A program made the translations under genes and the position numbers. A stretch of DNA of 64,000 bases from Rhizobium sp. BG4 (GTDB lineage Bacteria; Pseudomonadota; Alphaproteobacteria; Rhizobiales; Rhizobiaceae), in the NCBI RefSeq assembly GCF_016864575.1, contig NZ_CP044126.1, positions 186,001 through 250,000 on the forward strand. The letters run 5' to 3'. Below are positions 41,584-51,379 of this stretch, piece after piece (position 1 is the first letter of the stretch; each line of letters starts with the position of its first letter). The notes below the pieces were generated by a model. That model saw nothing but the letters and a program-made list of their open reading frames with translations, was not told the DNA's origin and made no database searches.

Positions 41584-42117
41584 ATGCAATTCACCATCAA
41601 TGGCGAGCCGATCGATGTCACTGCGGATATCCGCACGTCGGTGCTCGATCTCTTGCGAAACTATGCCGGCCTCATGGGCACCAAGAAGGGCTGCGACCAG
41701 GGGGCGTGCGGCGCCTGCACCGTGCTTGTCGACGGGGAGCGCATCAACTCCTGTCTGGCGCTCGCGGTCCAATATCAGGGGCGCAGCATCACTACGGTCG
41801 AGGGCCTGGCCAAAAATGGCGATCTTCACCCGCTGCAGAAGGCGTTCATCGAGCATGACGGCTTTCAATGCGGCTATTGCACGCCGGGACAGCTCTGTTC
41901 CGCCATCGGCATGGCCGCGGAAATCGCCCGCGGCGTGCCGAGCGCCATCACCCGGGATCTGGCTGCTGAGCAGATCGCTCAGACGGAAACTGAATTGCGC
42001 GAGCGCATGAGCGGCAATCTCTGTCGATGCGGAGCCTATAACGGCATCATCGAGGCAATCGCCGAGACCTATTCCGGCCAGGCCGCCGCCGAGACGAAGG
42101 AGAGGGCACGCGCATGA
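41584..42117 (+). CDS. Molybdenum hydroxylase [2Fe-2S] subunit (PaoA-like)
   Basis: 177 residues. The N-terminal plant-type ferredoxin has C37, C42, C45 and C57. The C-terminal helical domain binds a second cluster through C96, C99 (FQCGYCTPGQ), C147 and C149 (LCRCGAYNG). It passes electrons from the Mo site to FAD. Unlike E. coli PaoA it has no Tat signal, so this complex is probably cytoplasmic. AAGGAG precedes ATG 41584 and the stop overlaps the next gene by four bases. Confidence 0.93.
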   Translation: MQFTINGEPIDVTADIRTSVLDLLRNYAGLMGTKKGCDQGACGACTVLVDGERINSCLALAVQYQGRSITTVEGLAKNGDLHPLQKAFIEHDGFQCGYCTPGQLCSAIGMAAEIARGVPSAITRDLAAEQIAQTETELRERMSGNLCRCGAYNGIIEAIAETYSGQAAAETKERARA

Positions 42118-43103
42118 ACCTCTTCACCTATGAGAAGGCATCCACCCCATCCGCCGCGATCGAGCTCTCCGGAAAGAGCAGCGCCGCCAGATATCTCGGC
42201 GGCGGCACCAATCTCGTCGACCTGATGCGGGAGACAGTCGAATGTCCGCAGACACTGATCGATGTCACCGCACTCGCCGATGGCATCGATCAGACCGGCG
42301 ATGGCACGCTGATGATCGGTGGAGCGGTCAAGAACACGGCGCTTGCGGCCGATATGCGGGTGCGATCTGCCTATCCGGTGCTGTCTCGTGCGCTTCTCTC
42401 CGGCGCCAGCGCGCAGATCCGCAACATGGCGACCGTCGCTGGCAATATCCTCCAGAGAACGCGCTGCCGTTATTTCTACGACAACGCCTCTCACTGCAAC
42501 AAACGCGAACCGGGTGGCGGTTGCGACGCGATCGGCGGCTTCAATCGCTATCATGCCGTTCTCGGGGCCTCCTCATCCTGCGTGGCGACACATCCGTCCG
42601 ATATGTGCGTGGCGCTTGTGGCGCTCGATGCCGTGGTTCATGTCGAGGGTCCGTCGGGCCGGCGCGCGATCCCGCTTGCGGAACTTCACCGGCTACCCGG
42701 CGATCGTGCCGATCTCGAAACCGAATTGCGGCCCCGGGAGCTGATCACGGCAGTGGAAATCCCGCAGCTGTCCTTCGGCCGGCGTTCGACCTATCGCAAG
42801 GTGCGCGATCGGGCGAGCTATGCCTTCGCGCTCGTCTCGGTGGCGGCCGCGCTCGACATCGATGATGCCGGCAACATCCGCGATGTCAGGCTGGCGCTTG
42901 GCGGCGTCGCGCCCAAGCCGTGGCGTGCTTCGAAAGCGGAGGCAGCGCTGAGAGGGCAACCGGCCACGGAACAGACCTTCCGGGCCGCGGCAGAGGCTGA
43001 GCTCTCATCCGCAAAGGCACTTCGCGATAATGGCTTCAAGATCGAGCTCGCCAAGCGAACGATCGTTGCCGTCCTCAACGAACTGAAGGGAGAGGGCGCA
43101 TGA
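42114..43103 (+). CDS. Molybdenum hydroxylase FAD subunit (PaoB-like)
   Basis: 329 residues of the CO-dehydrogenase/xanthine-dehydrogenase flavoprotein family: FAD motif RYLGGGTNLVDLM and ATVAGNILQRTRC. A Cys-rich insertion (CRYFYDNASHCNKREPGGGC) matches the loop that carries an extra [4Fe-4S] cluster in PaoB, which separates this group from ordinary xanthine dehydrogenases. Overlapping ATGA junctions on both sides show tight coupling. Confidence 0.92.
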   Translation: MNLFTYEKASTPSAAIELSGKSSAARYLGGGTNLVDLMRETVECPQTLIDVTALADGIDQTGDGTLMIGGAVKNTALAADMRVRSAYPVLSRALLSGASAQIRNMATVAGNILQRTRCRYFYDNASHCNKREPGGGCDAIGGFNRYHAVLGASSSCVATHPSDMCVALVALDAVVHVEGPSGRRAIPLAELHRLPGDRADLETELRPRELITAVEIPQLSFGRRSTYRKVRDRASYAFALVSVAAALDIDDAGNIRDVRLALGGVAPKPWRASKAEAALRGQPATEQTFRAAAEAELSSAKALRDNGFKIELAKRTIVAVLNELKGEGA

Positions 43104-45385
43104 GCACCCAGCCGGAAACCACCACCGCAAAATCCGGCCGCTGGCAGCCCGCCGTGACATCGGATCCGATGCTGCGCCGGCATGGAGCGCTCGGGCGCCC
43201 GGTTTCGCGCATAGACGGACCGCTGAAGGTTCAGGGTGGCGCCCGCTATGCGGCCGAATATCCCTATGACAACATCTGCTACGCGGCCTTGAGTTTCAGC
43301 ACGATTGCGCGCGGGCGCATTCTGTCGATCGAGACGGTGGCAGCAGAAAAGGCGCCGGGCGTCATTCTCGTCATGACTTATCACAACGCCCCGCGGATGA
43401 AGGCGCCATCGCTGATGATGTCGTCGCCGACGGCCGCAGGCGCCAGCGACCTGCCGGTGATGCAGAACGACGAGATACACTGGAACGGCCAGCCGGTTGC
43501 CTGTGTGCTTGCCGAGACGCAGGAGCAGGCGGATTATGCGACAAGCCTGATCAAGACCGAATACGCGACCTTGCCGGCTGTCACCTCGTTCGACGAGGCG
43601 AAGAAGACGCCGAGGCAGCTTGAAACACTGCTCGGCCAGCCACCGATCCTGGAGATCGGTGACGCCGAGGCCGCTCTGAAAAGTGCCGAAGTCAGCGTCG
43701 ACCAGATATACCGGACGCCCAGGCATAATCACAACGCCATCGAGCTGCATGCCGCGACCGTCGCCTGGGATGGCGAGCATCTGCGAATGCACGATGCCAG
43801 CCAGCTCCTGGATCTGACCGCCGGGCAGCTCGCCGACATCTTCGGGATCGACCCGCAGAATGTGCACGTCACATCGCCCTATGTCGGCGGCGGGTTTGGC
43901 GGAAAATGCCTGTGGGACCACCAGATCCTTGCCTGTGCGGCAGCGAAGCTCGCCGGGCGGCCGGTGCGCATTGTGCTCTCCCGCGAAGGCGTCTTCCGTC
44001 TTGTCGGCGGGCGCACCGTCACCGAGCAGCGTGTCGCGCTCGGCGCCAAGGTGGATGGGACGCTCGACGCCCTGATCCACACCGGCATCGTCGCGATGAC
44101 GCTACACAATTCCTGTCCCGAGCAGTTCACCTTCCCGGCCCGTCATATGTATGCGGCCGGATCCTTCCGGCTCGCGCAGGAAGTGGCCGACATGGATATG
44201 CTCGCCAACACCTTCATGCGCGCGCCCGGCGAATCCGTCGGCACCTTCGCGCTGGAATCGGCAATCGACGAGCTGGCAGAGAAGCTGAAGCTCGACCCGA
44301 TCGAACTCCGCCGCCGCATCGAGCCCAAAAGGGACCCGACCAGCGGCAAGCCCTTTTCATCGCGGCGCCTCATTGAATGCTATGAGAAGGGTGCCGAGAA
44401 ATTCGGCTGGAGCGGGCGCAGTATGGTGCCGCGCCAGAAGCGCGACGGCGAATGGCTGATCGGCATGGGATGCGCAACCGCGACCTATCCCTATCACCGC
44501 TTCCCCGGCGGCGCCGTGAGGATGCGGCTGACGGCCGAGGGCAAGGTGACGGTTTCCACTGCTGTCCACGATATGGGCATGGGCACGGCAACCGCCCAGG
44601 CCGAGCATATCGCGCTCCGCCTCGGCATCCCATTCGAGGACGTGACCTTCGACTATGGCGACAGCACCCTGCCGCGCGGCGTGATCGCTGGCGGCTCGAC
44701 GCAGACGGCGTCGATCGCAGGCGCGGTGATCGCGGCCACGGAAATCTTCGTCGACGAACTGCTGAAGCTCGCCGGAAACGACTCGCCGCTTGCCGGCCTT
44801 TCGCTTGCCGAGGTCGAGCCGAGAGACGGTGGTATCGGCCATCGCGACGAGAAAGGACGCTTCGAATCCTATCCGTCGATCCTGCGACGCGCGGGGAGGG
44901 ACGAGCTTGTCGTTCAGGGTGAAGCACCGCCACCGGCGGAAATGGAGGCCTTCTCCATGCACTCCTACGGCGCGCAATTCTGCGAAGTCAGGGTCAGCGA
45001 AATCACCGGCGAAACCCGCATATCGCGCTTCCTGGGCTCCTTCGACGCCGGAGTGATCCTCAACGCCAAGACGGCGATCAGCCAGTTCAAGGGCGGCATC
45101 ATCATGGGGATTGGACTGGCGCTGACCGAAGAGACCAATTTCGACGAACGCTACGGCCGCGTCGTCAACGCATCGCTCGCCGAATATCACGTGCCGGTGC
45201 AGATGGACGTCCCCGAGATCGACATCATCTACACGAACGAGCCCGACCCGCAGGCGCCGATGGGCGCCCGCGGCATCGGCGAAATCGGCATCACCGGCGT
45301 CGCCGCCGCCGTCGCAAATGCCGTCTACAACGCCACCGGAAAGCGCATCCGCGATCTGCCGATCACCCTGGACAAGCTGCTGTAG
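43100..45385 (+). CDS. Molybdopterin-binding catalytic subunit (PaoC/xanthine dehydrogenase family)
   Basis: 761 residues, slightly longer than PaoC (about 730). Mo-cofactor motifs include GGGFGGK, FMRAPGE, and the catalytic Glu E728 (GARGIGEIGITG). It hydroxylates an aldehyde or N-heterocycle using water; the PaoABC resemblance of the set favours aldehydes. No XdhC/PaoD-type Mo-cofactor insertion chaperone follows, so this must come from elsewhere. The stop codon is inside a strong rho-independent terminator that closes the operon. Confidence 0.92.
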   Translation: MSTQPETTTAKSGRWQPAVTSDPMLRRHGALGRPVSRIDGPLKVQGGARYAAEYPYDNICYAALSFSTIARGRILSIETVAAEKAPGVILVMTYHNAPRMKAPSLMMSSPTAAGASDLPVMQNDEIHWNGQPVACVLAETQEQADYATSLIKTEYATLPAVTSFDEAKKTPRQLETLLGQPPILEIGDAEAALKSAEVSVDQIYRTPRHNHNAIELHAATVAWDGEHLRMHDASQLLDLTAGQLADIFGIDPQNVHVTSPYVGGGFGGKCLWDHQILACAAAKLAGRPVRIVLSREGVFRLVGGRTVTEQRVALGAKVDGTLDALIHTGIVAMTLHNSCPEQFTFPARHMYAAGSFRLAQEVADMDMLANTFMRAPGESVGTFALESAIDELAEKLKLDPIELRRRIEPKRDPTSGKPFSSRRLIECYEKGAEKFGWSGRSMVPRQKRDGEWLIGMGCATATYPYHRFPGGAVRMRLTAEGKVTVSTAVHDMGMGTATAQAEHIALRLGIPFEDVTFDYGDSTLPRGVIAGGSTQTASIAGAVIAATEIFVDELLKLAGNDSPLAGLSLAEVEPRDGGIGHRDEKGRFESYPSILRRAGRDELVVQGEAPPPAEMEAFSMHSYGAQFCEVRVSEITGETRISRFLGSFDAGVILNAKTAISQFKGGIIMGIGLALTEETNFDERYGRVVNASLAEYHVPVQMDVPEIDIIYTNEPDPQAPMGARGIGEIGITGVAAAVANAVYNATGKRIRDLPITLDKLL

Positions 45386-45405
45386 GCAGCTTGTCCAGGC
45401 TTTTT
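45367..45405 (+). terminator. Strong rho-independent terminator of the Mo-hydroxylase operon
   Basis: Perfect 14-bp stem (45367-45380 with 45386-45399), loop TGTAG and a CTTTTT tail ending at 45405. The left arm is coding sequence and the loop contains the TAG stop. The clearest terminator in the window. Confidence 0.9.
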
Positions 45406-45470
45406 AAAGTATCTGACAGTTCCGCTGCGGCAGTTGCCGGGGAGGGGTGTGAGACGCTAATGATATCTGC

Positions 45471-46031
45471 ATGTTGGATAATATCGATGAGCGTCTCGGC
45501 GCACGGGTGAGAATTGAGCGGGAACTGCGCGGCTGGTCTTTGACGGAGCTGGCGAAGCGGTCGAGCGTGTCGCGGGCGATGATCCATAAGGTCGAGCGTG
45601 GCGAGGCGAGCCCGACAGCGATGCTTCTGGCGCGGCTTGCGGGTGCGTTCGAGATGAGCATGTCGACGCTGATGGTGCGTGCCGAGATGCAGGAGGGGAT
45701 GCTGCTGCGCAAGGGCGAGCAGCCCGTCTGGATCGATCCCGTGACCGGCTATGCGCGTCGCCATGTCTCGCCGCGGTCGGCGACGCCGATCGATGTCATC
45801 AATATCGATTTCCCGCCCGGCAAGGAATCGTCCTTCCCTGCGGCGTCCTATATCAATCGCAAGCACATCATCTGGGTGCTCGATGGCGAACTGGTCTTCC
45901 TCGAAGGCGAGGCGCGCCATGAGATGAAGGAAGGCGACTGCCTGGAACTCGGGCCGCCGAACGACTGCACTTTCCGCAACGAGAGCGACCGGCCCTGCCG
46001 CTACGCGGTGATCGTGCTACGCGATTCCTGA
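45471..46031 (+). CDS. XRE-cupin transcription regulator
   Basis: 186 residues. The helix-turn-helix (residues about 8-62; WSLTELAKRSSVSRAMIHKVERGEASPT) joins a C-terminal cupin (about 110-180; FLEGEARHEMKEGDCLELGPPNDCTFRN) that probably binds a small ligand. Proteins of this form, such as PuuR, usually control adjacent amine or amino-acid catabolism. It stands alone after the terminator, ahead of the monooxygenase operon 275 bases downstream. ATG 45471 has no close ribosome site; GGGGAGGGG is about 30 bases away. Confidence 0.88.
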   Translation: MLDNIDERLGARVRIERELRGWSLTELAKRSSVSRAMIHKVERGEASPTAMLLARLAGAFEMSMSTLMVRAEMQEGMLLRKGEQPVWIDPVTGYARRHVSPRSATPIDVINIDFPPGKESSFPAASYINRKHIIWVLDGELVFLEGEARHEMKEGDCLELGPPNDCTFRNESDRPCRYAVIVLRDS

Positions 46032-46217
46032 TCGAGCGGTCCTGATTTTCCAGGCCGCCTGAAGGCGGAGCATGTCTATCCGCAACTTTCTTGTGTGTTC
46101 CGTACTCTTATAGTGGCGGCTTTGCGTCGCCAGGCGAAGCCTTTCTGCCCGCGTTCTGGCGTGCTTGTGCAGTGTTGCCGGCGTTCTGCGGCGTGATCAC
46201 ACTTTTCAGAAAATTCC

Positions 46218-46246
46218 TTGACATAGATCAATCGCTCATCATAGTG
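46218..46246 (+). promoter_or_regulatory. Candidate sigma-70 promoter of the monooxygenase operon
   Basis: TTGACA at 46218-46223, 16-17 bases, then CATAGT/ATAGTG at 46240-46246, about 60 bases before ATG 46307. The -35 is perfect, the -10 partial. The surrounding 275-base gap (46032-46306) holds nothing else I can support. Confidence 0.45.
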
Positions 46247-46306
46247 ACACAGAAAGTCCAGTATGGTGGACAGATAGAGCGAACATTTACGAGGGGGAGC
46301 CAATAA

Positions 46307-47677
46307 ATGCCTCGCCAAATCCATCTCAACGCATTCGATATGTTTTGCCCGGGTCACATCCAGCAGGGGATGTGGACGCATCCGCGGGATCAGTCGGTGC
46401 GCGTCAATGATCTACAATATTGGACGGAATACGCCCGCAAGCTCGAGGCCGGCCTGTTCGACGGCATCTTCTTCGCCGATGTGGTCGGCGTCTATGACGT
46501 CTATGGCGGCAGCCCGGACGCGGCGGTGCGCAGCGGCGTGCAACTGCCGGCCAACGATCCGACGATCCTCATCCCGGCGATGGCCGCGGTCACTAAAAAC
46601 CTCGGCTTCGGCGTCACCTGCAACCTGACCTACGAGCAGCCCTTCCTGTTTGCCCGGCGCATGTCGACGCTCGATCATCTGACCGGTGGGCGCATCGGCT
46701 GGAACATCGTCACCGGCTATCTCGACAGCGCGGCGCGCGCCATCGGCCTGCAGGGCCAGGTCGCCCATGACGACCGCTACGATCTCGCCGACGAATATAT
46801 GTCGCTGGTCTACAAGCTGTGGGAAGGCTCCTGGGATGACGACGCCGTTGTCATGGATCGCGCCAACGCGGTCTTTGCCGATCCGAGCAAGGTGCGCGTC
46901 ATCCATCACGAGGGGCCGCAATACAAGGTCGATGCGATGCATCTCTGCACGCCGTCGCCGCAGCGTACGCCGGTTCTCTATCAGGCAGGTTCTTCGCCAC
47001 GCGGCCGCGAATTTGCCGCGGCCCATGCGGAATGTGTCTTCGTCAACGGCCAGAAGAAGGAAGATGTCCGCGGCATCACCGACGACATCAAGGCGCGCGC
47101 CGTTGCAAAGGGCCGCTCGGCCGATGACGTTAAGCTGTTCCTCGGCGCCACGCTGGTGCTCGGCAAGACGACAGCCGAAGCGCAGGAGAAATTCGAGGAA
47201 TACAAGCGCTATGTCAGCTCCGAAGCGGCACTGGTGCATGCCGCCGCCTCGCTCGGCATCGACTTCTCGAAATATGACATCGACGAGCCGATCGAGACCG
47301 GCAAGAGCCAGGCGATCACCTCGAATGTCGAGATCATGAACAAGGCTGCGGGTCCGAAATGGACGCGCCGCAAGCTCCTGGAGCAGATGGTGCTCGGCAG
47401 CCGCCAGGCGCCCTGGGTTGGCTCGGCTGAGGAAGTGGCGGACACCCTTATCGGCTGGAGCGAGGAAACCGGCGTGGCAGGCTTCAACCTGTCACGCACG
47501 GTCGCCCCCGAAAGCATCGACGATGTCGTCAACCTGCTGATCCCGGTGCTGCAGGAGAAGGGCGCCTACAAGACCAGCTATGCCGACGGCACCTATCGCG
47601 ACAAGCTGTTTGGCCATGCGCGCCTGCCATCGACACATTCGGCCGCGCAATATCGCGGCGGCGTAGCCGCCCGCTAA
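46307..47677 (+). CDS. LLM-class flavin-dependent monooxygenase (NtaA/SnaA/DszA family)
   Basis: 456 residues, typical for this family. It begins PRQIHLNAFDMFCPGHIQQG and has the FFADVVGVYDVY and LDHLTGGRIGWNIVTGY signatures of the NtaA/DszA group, with VLYQAGSSPRGREFAA later. These enzymes use reduced FMN and O2 to cleave C-N or C-S bonds or oxidise sulfur compounds. The flavin reductase that would supply FMNH2 is the next gene. GAGGGGGAG precedes ATG 46307. Possible substrates include nitrilotriacetate-like amines and S-alkyl cysteine derivatives; none is proven. Confidence 0.92.
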   Translation: MPRQIHLNAFDMFCPGHIQQGMWTHPRDQSVRVNDLQYWTEYARKLEAGLFDGIFFADVVGVYDVYGGSPDAAVRSGVQLPANDPTILIPAMAAVTKNLGFGVTCNLTYEQPFLFARRMSTLDHLTGGRIGWNIVTGYLDSAARAIGLQGQVAHDDRYDLADEYMSLVYKLWEGSWDDDAVVMDRANAVFADPSKVRVIHHEGPQYKVDAMHLCTPSPQRTPVLYQAGSSPRGREFAAAHAECVFVNGQKKEDVRGITDDIKARAVAKGRSADDVKLFLGATLVLGKTTAEAQEKFEEYKRYVSSEAALVHAAASLGIDFSKYDIDEPIETGKSQAITSNVEIMNKAAGPKWTRRKLLEQMVLGSRQAPWVGSAEEVADTLIGWSEETGVAGFNLSRTVAPESIDDVVNLLIPVLQEKGAYKTSYADGTYRDKLFGHARLPSTHSAAQYRGGVAAR

Positions 47678-47707
47678 GGCTTGCAGGGATCTGGAGGAGG
47701 ATTGAAC

Positions 47708-48217
47708 GTGGTCGACAAATCCGCGTATCGCGATGCCATGGCCGGCCTGGCGGCCGCCGTCAACATCATCACGTCGAATGGCGAAGCCGGTCTCGCGGGT
47801 TGCACGGTTTCGGCCGTCTGCTCGGTGACCGATGAGCCGCCGACGCTGCTCGTCTGCATCAACCGTTCGAGCGCCAATAACGAGATCATCCGCAAGAACG
47901 GCAATCTCTGCGTCAACGTGCTCTCGGCCGAGCAGAAGACGGTCGCCATGCAGTTTGCGACCAAGGGTCTGTCGATCAGCGAGCGGCTGGCCTGCGCCAG
48001 CTGGGGCACTCTCGAAACCGGCGCTCCGGCGCTGGACGGCGCGGTTTGCGCCATCGATTGCGAGGTCGATTCCGTCTCCGAAGTCGGCACGCATACCGTC
48101 TTCTACTGCCGCGTGAAGGCGGTCCGCAACCAGCTCGACCGTGACGGGCTGATCTATTTCGGCCGCGACTTCCATCGGGTCGGCAAGCCTGCTCCGGCTG
48201 CCGAGGCGAGGGCCTGA
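47708..48217 (+). CDS. Flavin reductase (FMN-binding split barrel)
   Basis: 169 residues. Flavin reductase-like split barrel: YRDAMAGLAAAVNIITSNGEAG, TVSAVCSVTDEPPTLLVCIN, LCVNVLSAEQ, and the late VKAVRNQLDRDGLIYFGRDF. It transfers electrons from NAD(P)H to free FMN for the adjacent monooxygenase, the standard two-component arrangement. GTG 47708 is preferred because GGAGGAGG lies at proper spacing; an ATG nine codons upstream (47681) overlaps that site. Confidence 0.92.
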   Translation: MVDKSAYRDAMAGLAAAVNIITSNGEAGLAGCTVSAVCSVTDEPPTLLVCINRSSANNEIIRKNGNLCVNVLSAEQKTVAMQFATKGLSISERLACASWGTLETGAPALDGAVCAIDCEVDSVSEVGTHTVFYCRVKAVRNQLDRDGLIYFGRDFHRVGKPAPAAEARA

Positions 48218-48221
48218 TCCG

Positions 48222-49472
<1,251 letters not shown>

Positions 49473-49589
49473 AGGCCAAACACGACATCACAAGAATTAC
49501 CGAACCATCTCTCAGGAGGAGAGGGGTGCGGGAGCAATCCGCCGGAAGAGCGGGACAATCGACCAGTCGCTTCATAGAGGATGGAACAT

Positions 49590-49811
49590 ATGCGACCCAT
49601 ACATTTACTTAGTCTGATACCGATCTGCGGGGTTCTCGTTGCCCCGTTCTTTCTGAACCAGGTGAAGCCGTTCATTCTGGGCATGCCCTTCATGCTTGGA
49701 TGGTATTCGCTGATGCTGGTGGCGACTTCGATCGTCATGGCCTGCATCTATTTCTCCGACAAGGCATCCGGCGCCCATGCCAGCGATGCAGCTGAAGGAG
49801 AGCGGAAGTGA
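49590..49811 (+). CDS. DUF3311-type small membrane protein
   Basis: 73 residues with two hydrophobic helices (LLSLIPICGVLVAPFFLN and MLGWYSLMLVATSIVMACIY) and a short hydrophilic tail. Proteins of this type (DUF3311) are typically encoded just before a sodium/solute symporter and are thought to be its small partner, as here. ATG 49590 has GAGG nine bases upstream; the ATG at 49581 abuts that site. The stop overlaps the symporter start by four bases. Confidence 0.85.
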   Translation: MRPIHLLSLIPICGVLVAPFFLNQVKPFILGMPFMLGWYSLMLVATSIVMACIYFSDKASGAHASDAAEGERK

Positions 49812-51283
49812 ACAGCGCCCTTTTCTTCATTTTCGGCATCCTCATCGTCGCCCTGGTGCTCGGCCTTCGTGCCCGCCGCGGCAAGGACATGAACCTCGAG
49901 CAGTGGACGGTCGGTGGCCGCGGATTCGGCGCCATGATCATCTTCCTGCTGATGGCAGGCGAGATCTACACCACCTTCGTCTTCCTGGGCGGCAGTGGCT
50001 ATGCCTATGGCAAGGGCGCGCCGGCCTATTACATGCTGGGCTATGGCAGCCTGTGCTTCGTGCTTTCCTATTGGCTGCTGCCGCCGATCTGGCGCTATGC
50101 CAAGGAGCGCAAGCTCATCTCGCAGCCGGATTTCTTCGCGGCCAAGTATGAGAGCCGGTCCTTCGGTGTTCTCGTCGCCGTCGTCGGCGTCGTGGCGCTG
50201 ATCCCCTATCTCATCCTGCAGCTCAAGGGTCTCGGCATCATCATCAACGTCGCCTCCTATTCGGCGATCTCGTCGACGCAGGGCATCTGGATCGGTGCCG
50301 TGATCGTTGCCGCCTATGTCTTCGTCTCCGGCATCCATGGCTCGGCCTGGACCTCCGTCGTCAAGGACATCCTGGTGATGTCAGTCGCCGTGTTCCTCGG
50401 CCTTTACCTGCCGTACCACTATTATGGCGGTATCGGCGCGATGTTCGAGGCGATCGATCAGGCAAAGCCCGGCTTCCTGGCGCTGCCGGAAAGTGGCCAG
50501 AGCTCGACCTGGCTGGTCTCCACCGTGCTGCTTTCGACCCTTGGCTTCTACATGTGGCCGCATATGTTCACCGCAACCTTCGCTGCGAAGCGGGAAGATG
50601 CGCTGCGCAAGAACGCCTATGTCTTGCCGATCTACCAGCTGATGCTGCTGTTCATCTTCTTCGTCGGCTTTGCCACCGTGCTCCAGGTTCCCGGCCTGCA
50701 GGGCGGCGATATCGACCTGGCGCTGTTCAAGATCTCGCTGCAGACCTTCGACCCCTGGTTCGTCGGCGTCATCGGCGCTGCCGGCGTGCTGACGGCCCTG
50801 GTGCCGGGATCGATGATCCTGGTGACGGCGGCGACGCTGGTGGCCAACAACATCTATCGCCCGCTGCGTCCGCAGGTCAGTGAAGCCCATGTCGGCTTCG
50901 TTGCCAAGCTGATGGCGCCCTGCGTCATGCTGGTTGCGGTCTATTTCACGCTTGGCGGTGGCGATACGATCGTCGCGCTGCTGCTGATGGCCTATGCCTT
51001 CGTCACGCAGCTCTTCCCGGTCCTGCTGGCGAGCCTGATGCGCAACAACCCGGTGACGCGCACGGCTGCCTTCGCCAGCGTCATCGTCGGTGAGGCGACC
51101 GTTGCCTGGGTCACGCTGACGAAGAGCACGGTTGCGGCGCTCTTCCCCTTCCTGCCGACGCCGCTGGCCGATCTCAATGTCGGCATCGTCGCGCTCGTCC
51201 TGAACGTCGTCACGCTCGTCGTCGTCACGCTCCTGACCCGCAATCTGCAAGGCAGCCAGACGCCGCGCGTCAAACAGGCCTGA
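49808..51283 (+). CDS. Sodium:solute symporter (SSS family)
   Basis: 491 residues, about thirteen helices. N terminus carries LEQWTVGGRGFG, the usual SSS start, and the core has GLGIIINVASY and YMWPHMFTATFAAKRED. It takes up an organic solute with Na+. GTG 49808 overlaps the preceding stop, so the small membrane protein and the symporter are made together. A hairpin follows the stop. Substrate unknown; context suggests the compound degraded by the flanking enzymes. Confidence 0.9.
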   Translation: MNSALFFIFGILIVALVLGLRARRGKDMNLEQWTVGGRGFGAMIIFLLMAGEIYTTFVFLGGSGYAYGKGAPAYYMLGYGSLCFVLSYWLLPPIWRYAKERKLISQPDFFAAKYESRSFGVLVAVVGVVALIPYLILQLKGLGIIINVASYSAISSTQGIWIGAVIVAAYVFVSGIHGSAWTSVVKDILVMSVAVFLGLYLPYHYYGGIGAMFEAIDQAKPGFLALPESGQSSTWLVSTVLLSTLGFYMWPHMFTATFAAKREDALRKNAYVLPIYQLMLLFIFFVGFATVLQVPGLQGGDIDLALFKISLQTFDPWFVGVIGAAGVLTALVPGSMILVTAATLVANNIYRPLRPQVSEAHVGFVAKLMAPCVMLVAVYFTLGGGDTIVALLLMAYAFVTQLFPVLLASLMRNNPVTRTAAFASVIVGEATVAWVTLTKSTVAALFPFLPTPLADLNVGIVALVLNVVTLVVVTLLTRNLQGSQTPRVKQA

Positions 51284-51291
51284 TCGAACGG

Positions 51292-51313
51292 CCGCGGGGT
51301 TTGCGCCCCGCGG
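51292..51313 (+). terminator. Hairpin after the symporter gene
   Basis: 8-bp GC stem (51292-51299 with 51306-51313), loop TTTGCG, followed by TCATTTGCCTTTCC. Probably a partial terminator before the aldehyde dehydrogenase gene. Confidence 0.5.
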
Positions 51314-51379
51314 TCATTTGCCTTTCCGGCGGCCATGCGCCGCCGTCTCTTTTCAGTTCCATTTCCTGACGGTTTTGCC

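Noticed and set aside
49808..51283. Symporter considered as an acetate or proline transporter (ActP/PutP)
   Set aside because: The SSS family is clear but the substrate signature is not; no acetate or proline genes are nearby.
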